Assembly (NCBI RefSeq): GCF_030247185.1
Contig: NC_080572.1
Location: 92,209,435 to 92,273,434, forward strand
Direction of reading: 5' to 3'
DNA: 64,000 nt
Source of the DNA: Malaya genurostris
Lineage: Eukaryota > Arthropoda > Insecta > Diptera > Culicidae
Below the pieces are notes generated by a model. That model made no database searches. It saw only the letters and a list, made by a program, of their open reading frames with translations, and was not told where the DNA came from. This document shows positions 23,387 to 32,003 of the stretch, in pieces. The position numbers and the translations under genes were made by a program. The number at the start of each line of letters is the position of its first letter. Positions within the stretch are counted from its first letter, which is position 1.

Positions 23387-23807
23387 TCACATTATGAAAT
23401 GGCACAAACTACTTATCATCTGCAATAACAAGAAATAGGTGTTTCAGTTATTTGGCATAACCCTTGAAAATTCAAAACTGTGTTCGAAAACTTTACAATT
23501 TATTTAGAAATTGCTAATAATATGTTCTGAATTTCAAAAAGTATTTCCCATTAAACACTTGTCTTTAGTTACAGTTCCATAGTATTGCATTGCGACGATG
23601 GTTCTGGTAAAACGAACACAGATTTCATCATAGATGAGGAATATGTGTTGATAAGGGAATGGTTCCTTAGGCAATTCATACCATTCCAAATCAAAGAGGA
23701 TGTTTCGATAGTACGATAGCATAAACGATTTTTTTTCCATAAACACATTTATTTCATAGGCAATATACATAAGTTTTTCTTCGCCGTGGCATCCACAATA
23801 CGTAGTA
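23387..23807 (-). CDS. Candidate chemoreceptor terminal exons, partial
   Basis: Two minus-strand exons can be proposed. Exon a (23,807 to 23,573) follows an acceptor ending aggtttacag and ends before gtaact; its frame reads YCGCHGEEKL, then FDLEWYELPKE and VRFTRTIVAMQYYGT. Exon b (23,419 to 23,387) follows a good polypyrimidine acceptor (tatttcttgttattgcag), is in phase and reads MISSLCHFIM then TGA. The 153-bp intron is a normal dipteran size. The pattern YC..HGE..., EWYELP, RFT and a short hydrophobic last exon recalls the carboxyl end of insect odorant receptors, seven-transmembrane ligand-gated channel subunits in sensory neurons. The stretch between HGEE and EWYELP is about 12 residues longer than usual, and upstream exons were not found; the upstream intron or flank contains an ORF1-type retroelement. 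It could be a dead fragment or a coincidence. Confidence 0.33.
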
Positions 23808-23844
23808 CTGTAAACCTAATACATTTTGAATATTATATTAGTAT

Positions 23845-24720
23845 TTTTTTTATAAAAGATATTTTTATTCAGGCCTATTTGCGTACAAGCTTTACGTGGC
23901 CGGTTGAGCTGAGTTTTTAGCTAAATTTTTTTGGATCTCGTTGTCACCCTTTTTCTAGGGGGAGAGGAACTTTCGTTTCCCTCCTGCGAGGATCGAGGTG
24001 CAGTTTGTTCGTGGTACGTCTCGTCATCCATTGCCGTGGTATTGTTGTTGATTTCGTTCCTAGTTGCTGTAGATGCGCCTTGTACATCGGTTGCAGTTGT
24101 TGGTTGGTTGAAGGGTAAGTTGTTAACTGCAGCTGGTGTACTTTGTTCTATCGGGGGTACTGATTGTTTCGTTGAAGGAGATGCTTCATTGTTGTTGGTG
24201 TCTGTCACAGATGTACTGGGGTTGCTTGGGGTTGGTGTGAAGGAAGCACTGTTGTCCTTTAGTGTAGTTGTCTCCTTGTACAGTTTATCACATGACTTAC
24301 CGCAATGAACAGCTTTTTGGCAATATTGACATGTGTCCATCTGATTGTCATGGGTAACAAGTGATTTGCACGGAATTCTCGTATCCTGATCGAAAGTTAC
24401 ATAAGAAGGTATAGGCCTTTTCAAGCGCATGCGTAACAAACGTAAGCCATTTAGAATACCGGGGAAAAAGTTCTTCCACTTTTACTTTTCGATAGAGAGA
24501 ATCTCTCCGTATTGGGACATAGATCATGCACACGCACTTCATAGCACTATCTTCCATATATACTGGAATGTTGTACTTAATGTTCTCGTGCTCCACATAA
24601 AACACATTATTATTGTCTTTTGCGAATTGAATTGCATCCAACTCTTTATAAAACTCGATGCAAACAACATTATTTGTCTTATTGCATTGATGTAAATGCA
24701 CACGTTTAAAATGCACAAAT
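23845..24720 (-). mobile_element. ORF1-only non-LTR retroelement with poly(A)
   Basis: Minus-strand unit with a gag-like ORF1, a short 3' region (ggccacgtaaagcttgtacg, then ggcctgaataaaaa) and a terminal A-run at about 23,845-23,853. There is no reverse-transcriptase ORF between ORF1 and the tail. A 5'-truncated relative with the same 3' end, poly(A) and perfect target duplication is at 26,799-26,977, so the 3' end is real. Target-site duplication of this longer copy was not resolved; the 5' border is approximate. Confidence 0.7.
23921..24716 (-). pseudogene. Non-LTR ORF1 (gag-like, CCHC zinc knuckle), frameshifted
   Basis: ORF1 proteins of Jockey-group retrotransposons bind element RNA. The first part reads VVCIEFYKELDAIQFAKD and VPVYMEDSAM; an extra C in the run at 24,461-24,464 (GGGG on the plus strand) shifts the frame. 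The second part continues NGLRLLRMRLKRPIPSYVTF, then a single zinc knuckle CQYCQKAVHCGKSC (CX2CX4HX4C) near 24,300-24,345, a Ser/Thr/Asn-rich low-complexity stretch, and a basic tail PPRKRVTTRSKK ending at 23,921. Combined length is about 265 codons, shorter than usual for ORF1 of the group, so the 5' end is probably truncated. The assignment is to the Jockey/R1 kind of ORF1 by architecture; the exact clade is not certain. Confidence 0.78.
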
Positions 24721-25089
24721 GTTGGTTAATATTGTATATCTCCCTGTATGTTTCTTGCGTAAATTAATGAAAATAATCTAAATATCCAAGTTCCAGTATC
24801 TTGAGCTAGTTTGCCACTGTACAATAAACAACAAGCGCAATAATACTATAAAGTATTAATGGTAGCGGTTACGATTGTAGGGTTTAGATACATGCCATAA
24901 TATTCTTAACAGAATATTTCCACTGATTTGTAAAAAACTCTAGTTTAAATGTTTAATGTTTTGGATAGCGTATTCGTTGTGTATTACGATGTTTGGTGTT
25001 GGATTTATTATTATTATTATGTCTCTTATTTAGCCCAAATTTCGTCCTGTATTTATCTTAATTAGGACACAGTTTCATTTTCAGCAAGC
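24721..25089. other. Spacer
   Basis: No gene established. On the minus strand a good acceptor-like tract (gcttgttgtttattgtacag) is followed by 29 open codons, with no matching donor. An ATT microsatellite of about 15 bp lies at 25,005. Confidence 0.35.
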
Positions 25090-25795
25090 CAATATATATT
25101 GAAAAAAATCGACGTTTTGGGACTTCGAAAAAATATCCCAGTCCCAGAAAGTTGATTTTTTCAAAAAAAAATTTTTTTGAGATGACACTAAATCTTCACG
25201 TTTAATGCAGTTTTGAGACTTTTGGCATCAAAAAATTTTCGATTTTGGAAATTTCATGTACTCCCCTCTATGGTGCTTTTTTAAAATCGAAAATTTTCAT
25301 ACCTTTACCGCCGGGCAGCACCCTTTACGCATGTCCGATTTAGCTCAAATTTTGCATGAGGACATTTTTCGAGATGCTTAAACTTTTGAGCACTAGCGCT
25401 TTACGAAATTAGAGGTGATCTCAAAATATTGGCACACTTATGTATATATACGAGCGGTAAAAATCAACGTATTTTGTCGGTTACGTCACTTATACAATCA
25501 TATCTACGGAACCAAAAGTAACAGCCATTTGATCTTTGAACTTAATCAATGGCTCGACAGTAGCTTTCAAACGAGCATAAGTATGTTAAAATCGGTTTAG
25601 TCATCTCTGAGAAAATTGAGCGCGTAAAAATATCTTCGAAAAATGCACACACATACACACACATACACACACACAGACATTTTCCGATCTCGTTGAACTG
25701 AGTCGAATGGTATGTAACACTATGGGTCTCCGAGGCTCCGTTCAAAAGTCAGTTTTTCCAGTAATTCTAATACCTGTCTATAAAGAAAGGCAAAA
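25090..25795 (-). repeat. Hairpin-repeat arm plus family-A-like repeat (inverse of 1,425-2,250)
   Basis: Shows in reverse complement the same order as 1,425-2,250: hairpin arm (agatgacactaaat, ggcatcaaaa, gtactcccctctatggtg), gagcggtaaaaatcaacgta, ggttacgtcactt, a CA tract at 25,645-25,676 and the ccgatctcgttgaactgag / cctgtctataaagaaagg end. Confidence 0.75.
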
Positions 25796-25847
25796 CAGTT
25801 CTGCAGCAATTGTGAAACATGTCAATCTGATTTTTTATTGCTACTAC

Positions 25848-26614
25848 CAAGATTGGAAAAGTATATAAGTAATATGAGAAAGGCATCATTACACGACTAT
25901 TAAAATTATATTAAATAGTGGATTAAAAAAGGTTTTTGTCATCGAAATTGTATCAGTATGATTTACCAGAGTTTGCACCCACTCGGGCAAACTCTGGTAA
26001 AACGTCTCTTAGCGCTGTACAATACCCTGTTTAGTGCCGAGAAATACTACCAAACTTTTTCTTTCAAAATGGATTGCGATACCCCACGTGCAAAGCAAAA
26101 GACTAGTGCCATAAATATAATACATTAATAAGAAAACTATGGTAAAGTTCGAGGGTGTTTCAAAACGAAATTCGAAATATTATCGGTTTTTGGCACCATA
26201 AACCAGGAGAGATATCAATAAAACCCCGATTTAAACCTTTCCTTGCTTTGCCCCCTTAGTTTTTGGTTATCTGATAAAGTTCCGGAGCAACTTCAGCGAA
26301 GAGATGAACTACTTGTTGAGTTCTGGGAAAGCCAACTATTAAATGAGAGGGGCAATAATATTACCCGCTAGAAATTAATTAACTGTCCTGACAGTACCAA
26401 TTATCGAGTTAATAAGAACTGCTATCAGGTTACAGTACAAGTGGAAAAGTACGCAACAGGACACCAACAATCGTAAATTTCCTGCACGAATAATTATTTT
26501 ACCGATGTAAAATTTCTCTCCACGAAGAACACCACATTCTGATGAACCGCAAATCACATCGCGTCAGCGTTCGCGTATTTGCAATGTCCACTCTAAGAAC
26601 TGCCGCCCACTAAT
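25848..26614 (+). repeat. Segmental duplication, copy 2 (767 bp)
   Basis: Near-identical to 17,113-17,880. Here it is sandwiched between two direct copies (about 25,645-25,847 and 26,625-27,008) of the end of a family-A-like element, and both borders are abrupt (after ctactacc on the left; at cccactaat on the right). Copy 2 is therefore the derived copy. Confidence 0.88.
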
Positions 26615-26624
26615 CATACTAATC

Positions 26625-27008
26625 ACACACATACACACACAGACATTTTCCGATCTCGTTGAACTGAGTCGAATGGTATATAACACTATGGGTCTCCGAG
26701 GCTCCGTTCAAAAGTCGGTTTTTCCAGTAATTCTAATACCTGTCTATAAAGAAAGTCAAAACAGTTCTGCAGCAATTGTGAAACATGTCAATCTGAATGA
26801 CAAAGTGCCCCTCAACCCTCGCAGGAGGGAAATGGAAGCTCTTCTCCTCCTAGAAAAAGAGTGACAACGAGATCCACTTCAAAACATTGTTTATTTAAAA
26901 AATCGGCTAATTCGGCCACGTAAAGCTTGTACGCAAATAGGCCTGAATAAAAAACATCTTTTAAATAAAAAAAAAAAATGTCAATCTGAATTTTTTATTG
27001 CTACTACC
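26625..27008 (-). repeat. Duplicated repeat end carrying a fresh retroinsertion
   Basis: 26,625-26,798 repeats 25,645-25,830 (cacacacatacacacacag, ccgatctcgttgaactgag, ctgcagcaattgtgaaacatg). The copy is interrupted at 26,799 by an ORF1-type insertion and resumes at 26,978 with tgtcaatctgaattttttat, reaching the same ctactacc border as the upstream copy. Confidence 0.8.
26799..26977 (+). mobile_element. 5'-truncated ORF1-type retroinsertion, perfect TSD
   Basis: A 179-bp insert with a 14-bp direct repeat atgtcaatctgaat at 26,785-26,798 and 26,978-26,991. The body carries the end of the same ORF1 as 23,921-24,716 (reading QEGNGSSSPPRKRVTTRS), the same 3' region (ggccacgtaaagcttgtacg) and a run of about 12 A. 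The perfect duplication shows target-primed reverse transcription, presumably by a reverse transcriptase supplied in trans. The upstream sister copy of the target at about 25,823-25,840 is the empty site. Confidence 0.92.
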
Positions 27009-27364
27009 CATGTATGTGTGAAACAATAACACTCATTTTGATAGTATATCGAAGGATTACGTTTATAATAAAAATGCTTAATTGACTTCATTTCAAATGT
27101 CTCGTTGGACATAACGGCTGTATTAATAAAATTTCGAATCTTCAATTCAATTTCGCGCGGTATGTCCTCAACAAAACTAAAAACCGTTATGAAAATTTCT
27201 GGCATGCTGACAAACGCAAACGAAAATAATCTCCAGCACCAGTTTTTATACATCTTTACTAAATTTACGACTTCCTGATTCGAAACAACACCCTGTTCTA
27301 TATTTTCGTTGAGGATGTTTGGTGATTGTGAGGAGGATTTATATGCTGTCTTTGTTATATTCAA
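26981..27364 (-). CDS. Unrecognised open reading frame
   Basis: Minus-strand frame of about 127 codons bounded upstream by TAG; the first ATG is at 27,253, leaving 91 codons. Sequence near that ATG (MYKNWCWRLF) leads into a hydrophobic segment (FSFAFVSMPEIFITVFSFV) that could be a membrane helix, followed by charged sequence and NECYCFTHTW just before ggtagta, a possible splice donor at about 27,000. It lies on the same strand as the candidate chemoreceptor exons 3 kb downstream, so it could be an upstream exon of the same gene, but no middle exons were found. I do not recognise the protein; chance ORF remains possible. Confidence 0.25.
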   Translation of the reverse strand: MNITKTAYKSSSQSPNILNENIEQGVVSNQEVVNLVKMYKNWCWRLFSFAFVSMPEIFITVFSFVEDIPREIELKIRNFINTAVMSNETFEMKSIKHFYYKRNPSIYYQNECYCFTHTWVVAIKNSD

Positions 27365-29234
27365 CTATCTGATAGTACCTGTGAACTTACTTTGTACTGT
27401 TTGGTCCACCAAATGCCGGAAACTGTATCAATAAATGTGTCTTCTGTTTGAGTTCGTTAAATAAAACAGCAAACAAATCAGAGCCAGTTTCACTAAATCT
27501 AATCGAAGCTATATTTTATGCTGATGCTGACTGCAACGTGTTCAAAACAAATCGAATCCGCGTAGTTTTCCTCGGAACTCACCATGCTATTGAGTTACGT
27601 TCCTAGCATACCTAGCAAGAACAAAGATGCCCCAACCCATATTTAATGCTATCATCGTTGGCTTTATGCTGTCAGTTGCGTTCGCACAAAGAGGCGCAAG
27701 AGGTGCATGTTTACCGTCCAGTAATCATTCGCACCGTAAATATTTAGATCAGTTCCAATGCTGGAGCTGAATCATGGTTCGCGACTGTTTATACAGTTAA
27801 TTAACAATTTTATTGCTTGTTTACAAACCAAGTGCACAAGTTTTCTTCGTCTCAATCACGGTTCTCTTCTTCAGGCTCCCTATACGCATCTTTTAATCCT
27901 ACAATGTAGTCAAATCCATCCAAAATGTCAAGTGTGTGGGTAATCTGTTAATTGCGATTTAATTTATTACCTACAGTCTGGTTAATGTTCTGAAATAAAA
28001 TTGGCTATTCTCGTCATCCTATTACTACTTATATTGCGGTAACCTTGCAGACCTGAATTTTGAATGATTGGTGTTTGAACAGAATGGTAATTTCAATTTT
28101 TAAGCAATTTCTCGGACACCAATATCCAAATTCTTAAGTCGGCTAAGGCTTCACCATACTCAACATAAACAGACATAATCAACACAATTTGGAACTTGGT
28201 TCCGAAGAAATATATATTATTTATGTTCCACCGTTTCACATATCTTATCGGCAACGTGAAATCGTAGAAGTTCGAGATTTCGGGTCTCTCTGCTGCTTCT
28301 CATGTTCAAGCGATCCGTAGAAATGTTGGTACAAGGTTCGTTCGGACGTATTAACATTCGATGGAATTTACAGAAAAAAAGACGGCATAAATTTCGAACA
28401 TATCTTACCTATCCGGTATTGTTTACGTATCTTTGTCATGTTCGTGTAGCGATGACATCCATAAACAAATTTACCCATCTTTTTATGATAGCTCCTTGGG
28501 CGGACAGACAACACCTGTGGGAATTTTTTCTCAGATGTTGGTAAGATAGTGCTAAGATGCTGCTGTCCGGCAATCGAACGAATTTCAGGAAATCTTCTTA
28601 TATACATATATCAATACCGAATGAGCAATAGTTGAATAAATAGATCGAATAGATTTTTTATTTCTTACATACCATTTGTTATTCACACAATAAACTAATT
28701 ATGTCGCAGAAATCAATTTTTGTTGTTGCCGTTATTGGTTTAATCAACGATTCAGTGCTTCAGCTTTATAATTCATACTTTTCCTAGGGAAATGTTGCCA
28801 TGTATTAATCAAGAAAACTAAAACGTAAAAGTTTCATGATTCAATCACTTGTCATAATTACACATAAAATATAACATTTTTCAAATCCCTTGAAAATTTT
28901 TCATTGAAATATATGTAGGATAAAACGTGAAACATTTTGATAAAAATAAACATTTTCAATAACGCAATCTCACGGGTATCTGAACATAGAGGCAGAATGA
29001 TCGTCAACAATGGGTTAAAGTTTGTCAAACCAATGGGGAAAAAGGCAAGACAAGAGTGGGGTAAAATGCACTATAAAAAGTTTTTCCTTTTATTTAAAAA
29101 AGTTTTAAAACAGTTTTGAATGCTGTCAAATGCCAGAAACAGCTGAAAGTAAAACAATAATCGCAATGGAAAACTCCTGTACAGAGATATTGAAATTAGA
29201 AAAGATTACTGATATTCAAAAGTCTCCATGTATA
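27365..29234. other. Mostly single-copy sequence
   Basis: No repeat family or gene recognised over about 1.9 kb, except a short piece at about 29,107-29,175 (gaatgctgtcaaatgcc) shared with the TA element at 11.7 kb. The frame at 28,302-28,544 is open for 80 codons without recognisable features. Confidence 0.4.
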
Positions 29235-29288
29235 CGAGGTCTGTTCAAAAAGTACCCGGAATTCTAATTTTTCTAAAAAAATATTTAT

Positions 29289-30118
29289 TTATTCGTCTAC
29301 ATCTATATGGTCCCCTTCAAAGTAATCCCCCCTAGATATAATACACTTATGCCAGCGTTTTTTCCAGTTTTCGAAACACCCCTGACAGTCACTTTTTGTA
29401 ATGCTCTGTAGCACTCTCAGCGATTCTGCCTTTATCTCTTCAATCGATGAAAAACGCTGTCCTTTCATGGGTCTCTTCAACTTTGGGAACAGGAAAAAAT
29501 CACACGGAGCGATATCTGGTGAATAAGGAGGTTGGGGCATGATTAAAGTCTTGTTTTTAGCAAAAAAAATCACGTTGTTTTGGAACGAACTTTGCTGCCA
29601 CTCGTTTCATGCCCAAAACATTTGAAAAAATATGATGGCATGAGCTAACTGATATGCCAAATTCATCAGCAACTTCTCTAATAGTGATTCGGCGATCATC
29701 CATAATCATTTTTTCCACTTTTCCCACATTTTCATCGATTAGTTTTTTTTTTTTTTTTGTTTCAATTATAGAGGCTTTAACATCTTAGGTCATTCGCCTC
29801 TTCGGACCAGAAAATCTTTCTGACCCTATGTGCGGGGTTGGGAATCGAACCCAGGCGGGCTGTGTGAAAGGCATCGACTATCCCATCACGCTATACCCGT
29901 CCCCCATCGATTATTGACGTGCTGGGTCGACCGGAGCGTTCGTCGTCTTCAACGTCTTCGCGGCCATCTTGGAAACGCTTATACCACTCGTAAACACTTG
30001 TTTTTTTTCATAGCAGACTCACCGCAGGCTCTCTGTAACATTTCGCACTTTGGTTACACTTTATTTTATTTTTCACGCAAAATTTAATACAAATTCTATG
30101 ACTCTTCAATTCTTCCAT
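29289..30118 (-). pseudogene. mariner transposase with core deletion
   Basis: The start codon is at 30,118 on the minus strand (MEELKSHRICIKFCVKNK). After frame damage the HTH/linker region YEWYKRFQDGRED and ERSGRPSTSI follows, where the SINE splits the gene at the codons for IIDENV. Beyond it come RRITIREVADEFGIS and LGMKRVAAKFVPKQ, then a deletion joins KQRDFF to KNKTLIMPQPPYSPDIAPCDFF, removing the first two catalytic aspartates; the third, in APCDFF, survives. The carboxyl end WKKRWHKCIISRGDYFEGD is intact. Non-functional. Confidence 0.92.
29742..29904 (-). mobile_element. Feilai-like tRNA-derived SINE (copy 1)
   Basis: Minus orientation: gacgggtatagcgtgatggg (A-box region), gggttcgattcccaacccc (B-box-like), cacatagggtcagaaagatt, then an A-rich 3' end (poly-T on the plus strand from 29,742). 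Target duplication catcgatta at 29,733-29,741 and 29,905-29,913. It splits the mariner transposase. Feilai is the tRNA-related SINE family described in Aedes aegypti; the match is by recall of its layout and B box. Confidence 0.88.
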
Positions 30119-30324
30119 TGTTTAAACTAACAAAAATCGCCGAGCTAAAAAAAAACTCGTCTACACCAGCCGCTACAAGACAGAATGTGAACAATGAATA
30201 CAGCTGAAAATTTCACCATACATTAGGGACATATGTACCAACACAATAAAAAAAAATTTGACCACCGGACTCTCCAGACGCGCGCAATTAAAAAATTCCG
30301 GGAACTTTTTGAACAGACCTCGTA

Positions 30325-30624
30325 TGCGTTCGTCTAAATTTAATCGTATTCGTTAGATCCATGTTAATGAATGATCATCTCGTAACATTTCAGTTATGAG
30401 CAAAAATTTTATGCTTCAAGCGATTGGTTCAATGTTAACAGAAAAAATGTCCATCTTCTTTCATGATTTATAATAAACACTTGCTTTGGCCCGAAAAATA
30501 AAAACAAAGATTCCAATGCGTAGAAGCTCTACGCGCAAAATCAGACAGAAGCGCACATTAACATATAGTTGATAACAGTTAAGTATACATTTATTAATAA
30601 TCTGGGCTGGAAAAACAAGATTAA
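30325..30624. other. Spacer
   Basis: About 300 bp between the mariner and the TAA MITE with nothing recognised. Confidence 0.4.
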
Positions 30625-30876
30625 TGTCGTTTTCGCTTGAGAAAACTGAAACTGACCCAGGGTAGTTTCAACAAACAAACACTTTTCACGAAACTGTGTT
30701 GGTTTCGCACTTAGCAACGGGGGTTTGATCAAACCTGATATAACAACAAGGTTCGAAACTGACTCGATTTTCAGTTCAACAACGTTAAAACTAGGTTCGA
30801 AACTAGCTTCAAACAAACGGTTTGACAGTAGTTAGGGTGAAAACTGGGTTAGCTTTGGCATCAAGCAAAAACTACA
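30625..30876 (-). mobile_element. 252-bp MITE with TAA target duplication (copy 2)
   Basis: Inverse of the copy at 20,872-21,123 and exactly the same length. Ends tgtcgttttcgcttga and tcaagcaaaaactaca. TAA flanks lie at 30,622-30,624 and 30,877-30,879. Internal words gactcgattttcagttcaac and gaaactagcttcaaacaaac match copy 1 in reverse complement. PIF/Harbinger-type by target size. Confidence 0.88.
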
Positions 30877-30879
30877 TAA

Positions 30880-31345
30880 GAAATCGTCCAATCAAGTTTC
30901 CAAGACCCATATACTATAAAATTGCTATATAGTACATATGTCAGACCCATCTTGGAATATTGCAGCCTAGTATGGAATCCATATAACATTATTCATGAAG
31001 AACGCATTGAATCGATACAAAAACAATTTGTTTTATATGCACTTCGTAAGTTAAACTGGACTGCATTTCCTCTACCATCATATGAAGCACGTTGCATGCT
31101 CATCAATATGCACACACTTAAAAAACGCTGCGACTTTGCAATGCTTTATACACGTAGCCGTCAACTACGTTCCAGGAAATTATTATTAGAAAGACATACT
31201 AGAACAAATTATGCAAAATACAGGCCAGTCAATCGAATAATGCACCATTTCAATCAATACTGCGAACATCAAGTGAACATTGTAAACAATTTATATGTAG
31301 TCTACATTTGCTTGACGAAATAAATAAATAAACAAAGCCTTTTTG
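30880..31345 (+). pseudogene. Jockey-group reverse transcriptase, 3' end
   Basis: Carboxyl-terminal part of a non-LTR ORF2. Reading begins FQDPYTIKLLYSTYVRPILEYCSLVWNPY right after the MITE and continues RIESIQKQFVLYALRKLNW, EARCMLINMHTLKKR, then RTNYAKYRPVNRIMHHFNQYC to the stop at 31,321. The tail ataaataaataaa resembles a 3' simple-repeat tail. Family features (VRPILEY..VW.PY; QK.F..YALR.L.W) are those of the post-RT region of Jockey-like elements. The RT core and endonuclease are missing. Confidence 0.85.
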
Positions 31346-32003
31346 AAGTAGTTTCATATGTAAGTAGTCTCATCTGCACCTTTCTGCGCCTTTTGAAGAT
31401 AGACAAGTTGGAACTTCATTAAAAAAATTAGAGGGTTATATTCAAGACACGACCGAGCACAATAACATTAAAAATGAAACGTTTCTAGGGTCTCCATAAT
31501 AAATACTAAAAAAAGATGATAATGATGATACACTAAACTTAAAACTTAATCAATGGACTAATTACAAACTTGCTAACAATATTGAAGCTTTCGAATCATT
31601 TAAATGAGGAAAATCCATCAACAAATAATCGAGGAACAAGCGCTGCAAATTAGATCCGAAAATTCTATCGCTGATAGTTACCAGAGAACCAAAATAAAAT
31701 ACTACTATACTATACTGAACACACCGCACACATACAAATGCGACTATCCAACGAGCGAATGGATGTGACTTTCATCCACTCACTATTCAATAACTACACC
31801 GGCCAACGAGGCATGCTAGCTCACAGCATGGGGTTAACTGAAGTAGATTTTTTTTTGCATAAATATCTGTTTATTAATCTTTTTTTGTATATTACATCAA
31901 CGTTTTACAGCACAAGTGTTTTGACCCTCTGGCCTTTCATCTTTGTTGTTCATACAATTCGTTATTAATAATAGGTGTTTTAGTTACTCTTGTTTTACAT
32001 AAG
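31346..32003. other. Spacer with a short repeat X fragment
   Basis: 31,344-31,400 (ttcatatgtaagtagtctca, tttctgcgccttttgaa) is shared with 55,115-55,165. The rest is AT-rich and unrecognised; the open frame at 31,738-31,968 has no supporting features. Confidence 0.45.

Larger units (their letters stand above)
29235..30322 (-). mobile_element. mariner relic, complete termini, SINE inside
   Basis: TA flanks (29,233-29,234; 30,323-30,324). Both ends begin cgaggtctgttcaaaaagt and the inverted repeat continues through cccggaatt for about 28 bp. Without the 163-bp SINE and its duplication the element is about 0.92 kb, against 1.3 kb normally, because the catalytic core has been deleted. TIR sequence and protein differ from the 5.4-kb mariner, so it is a separate subfamily. 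Confidence 0.93.

Noticed and set aside
23931..24308. 125-codon plus-strand frame rich in Val/Leu
   Set aside because: Antisense shadow of the ORF1 with its Ser/Thr-rich stretch.
24721..24905. Extra exon of the candidate receptor after a good acceptor (gtttattgtacag)
   Set aside because: The 29 open codons lack a donor and do not resemble a receptor transmembrane exon.
29830..30087. 85-codon plus-strand frame
   Set aside because: Runs antisense through the SINE and mariner relic; no independent evidence.
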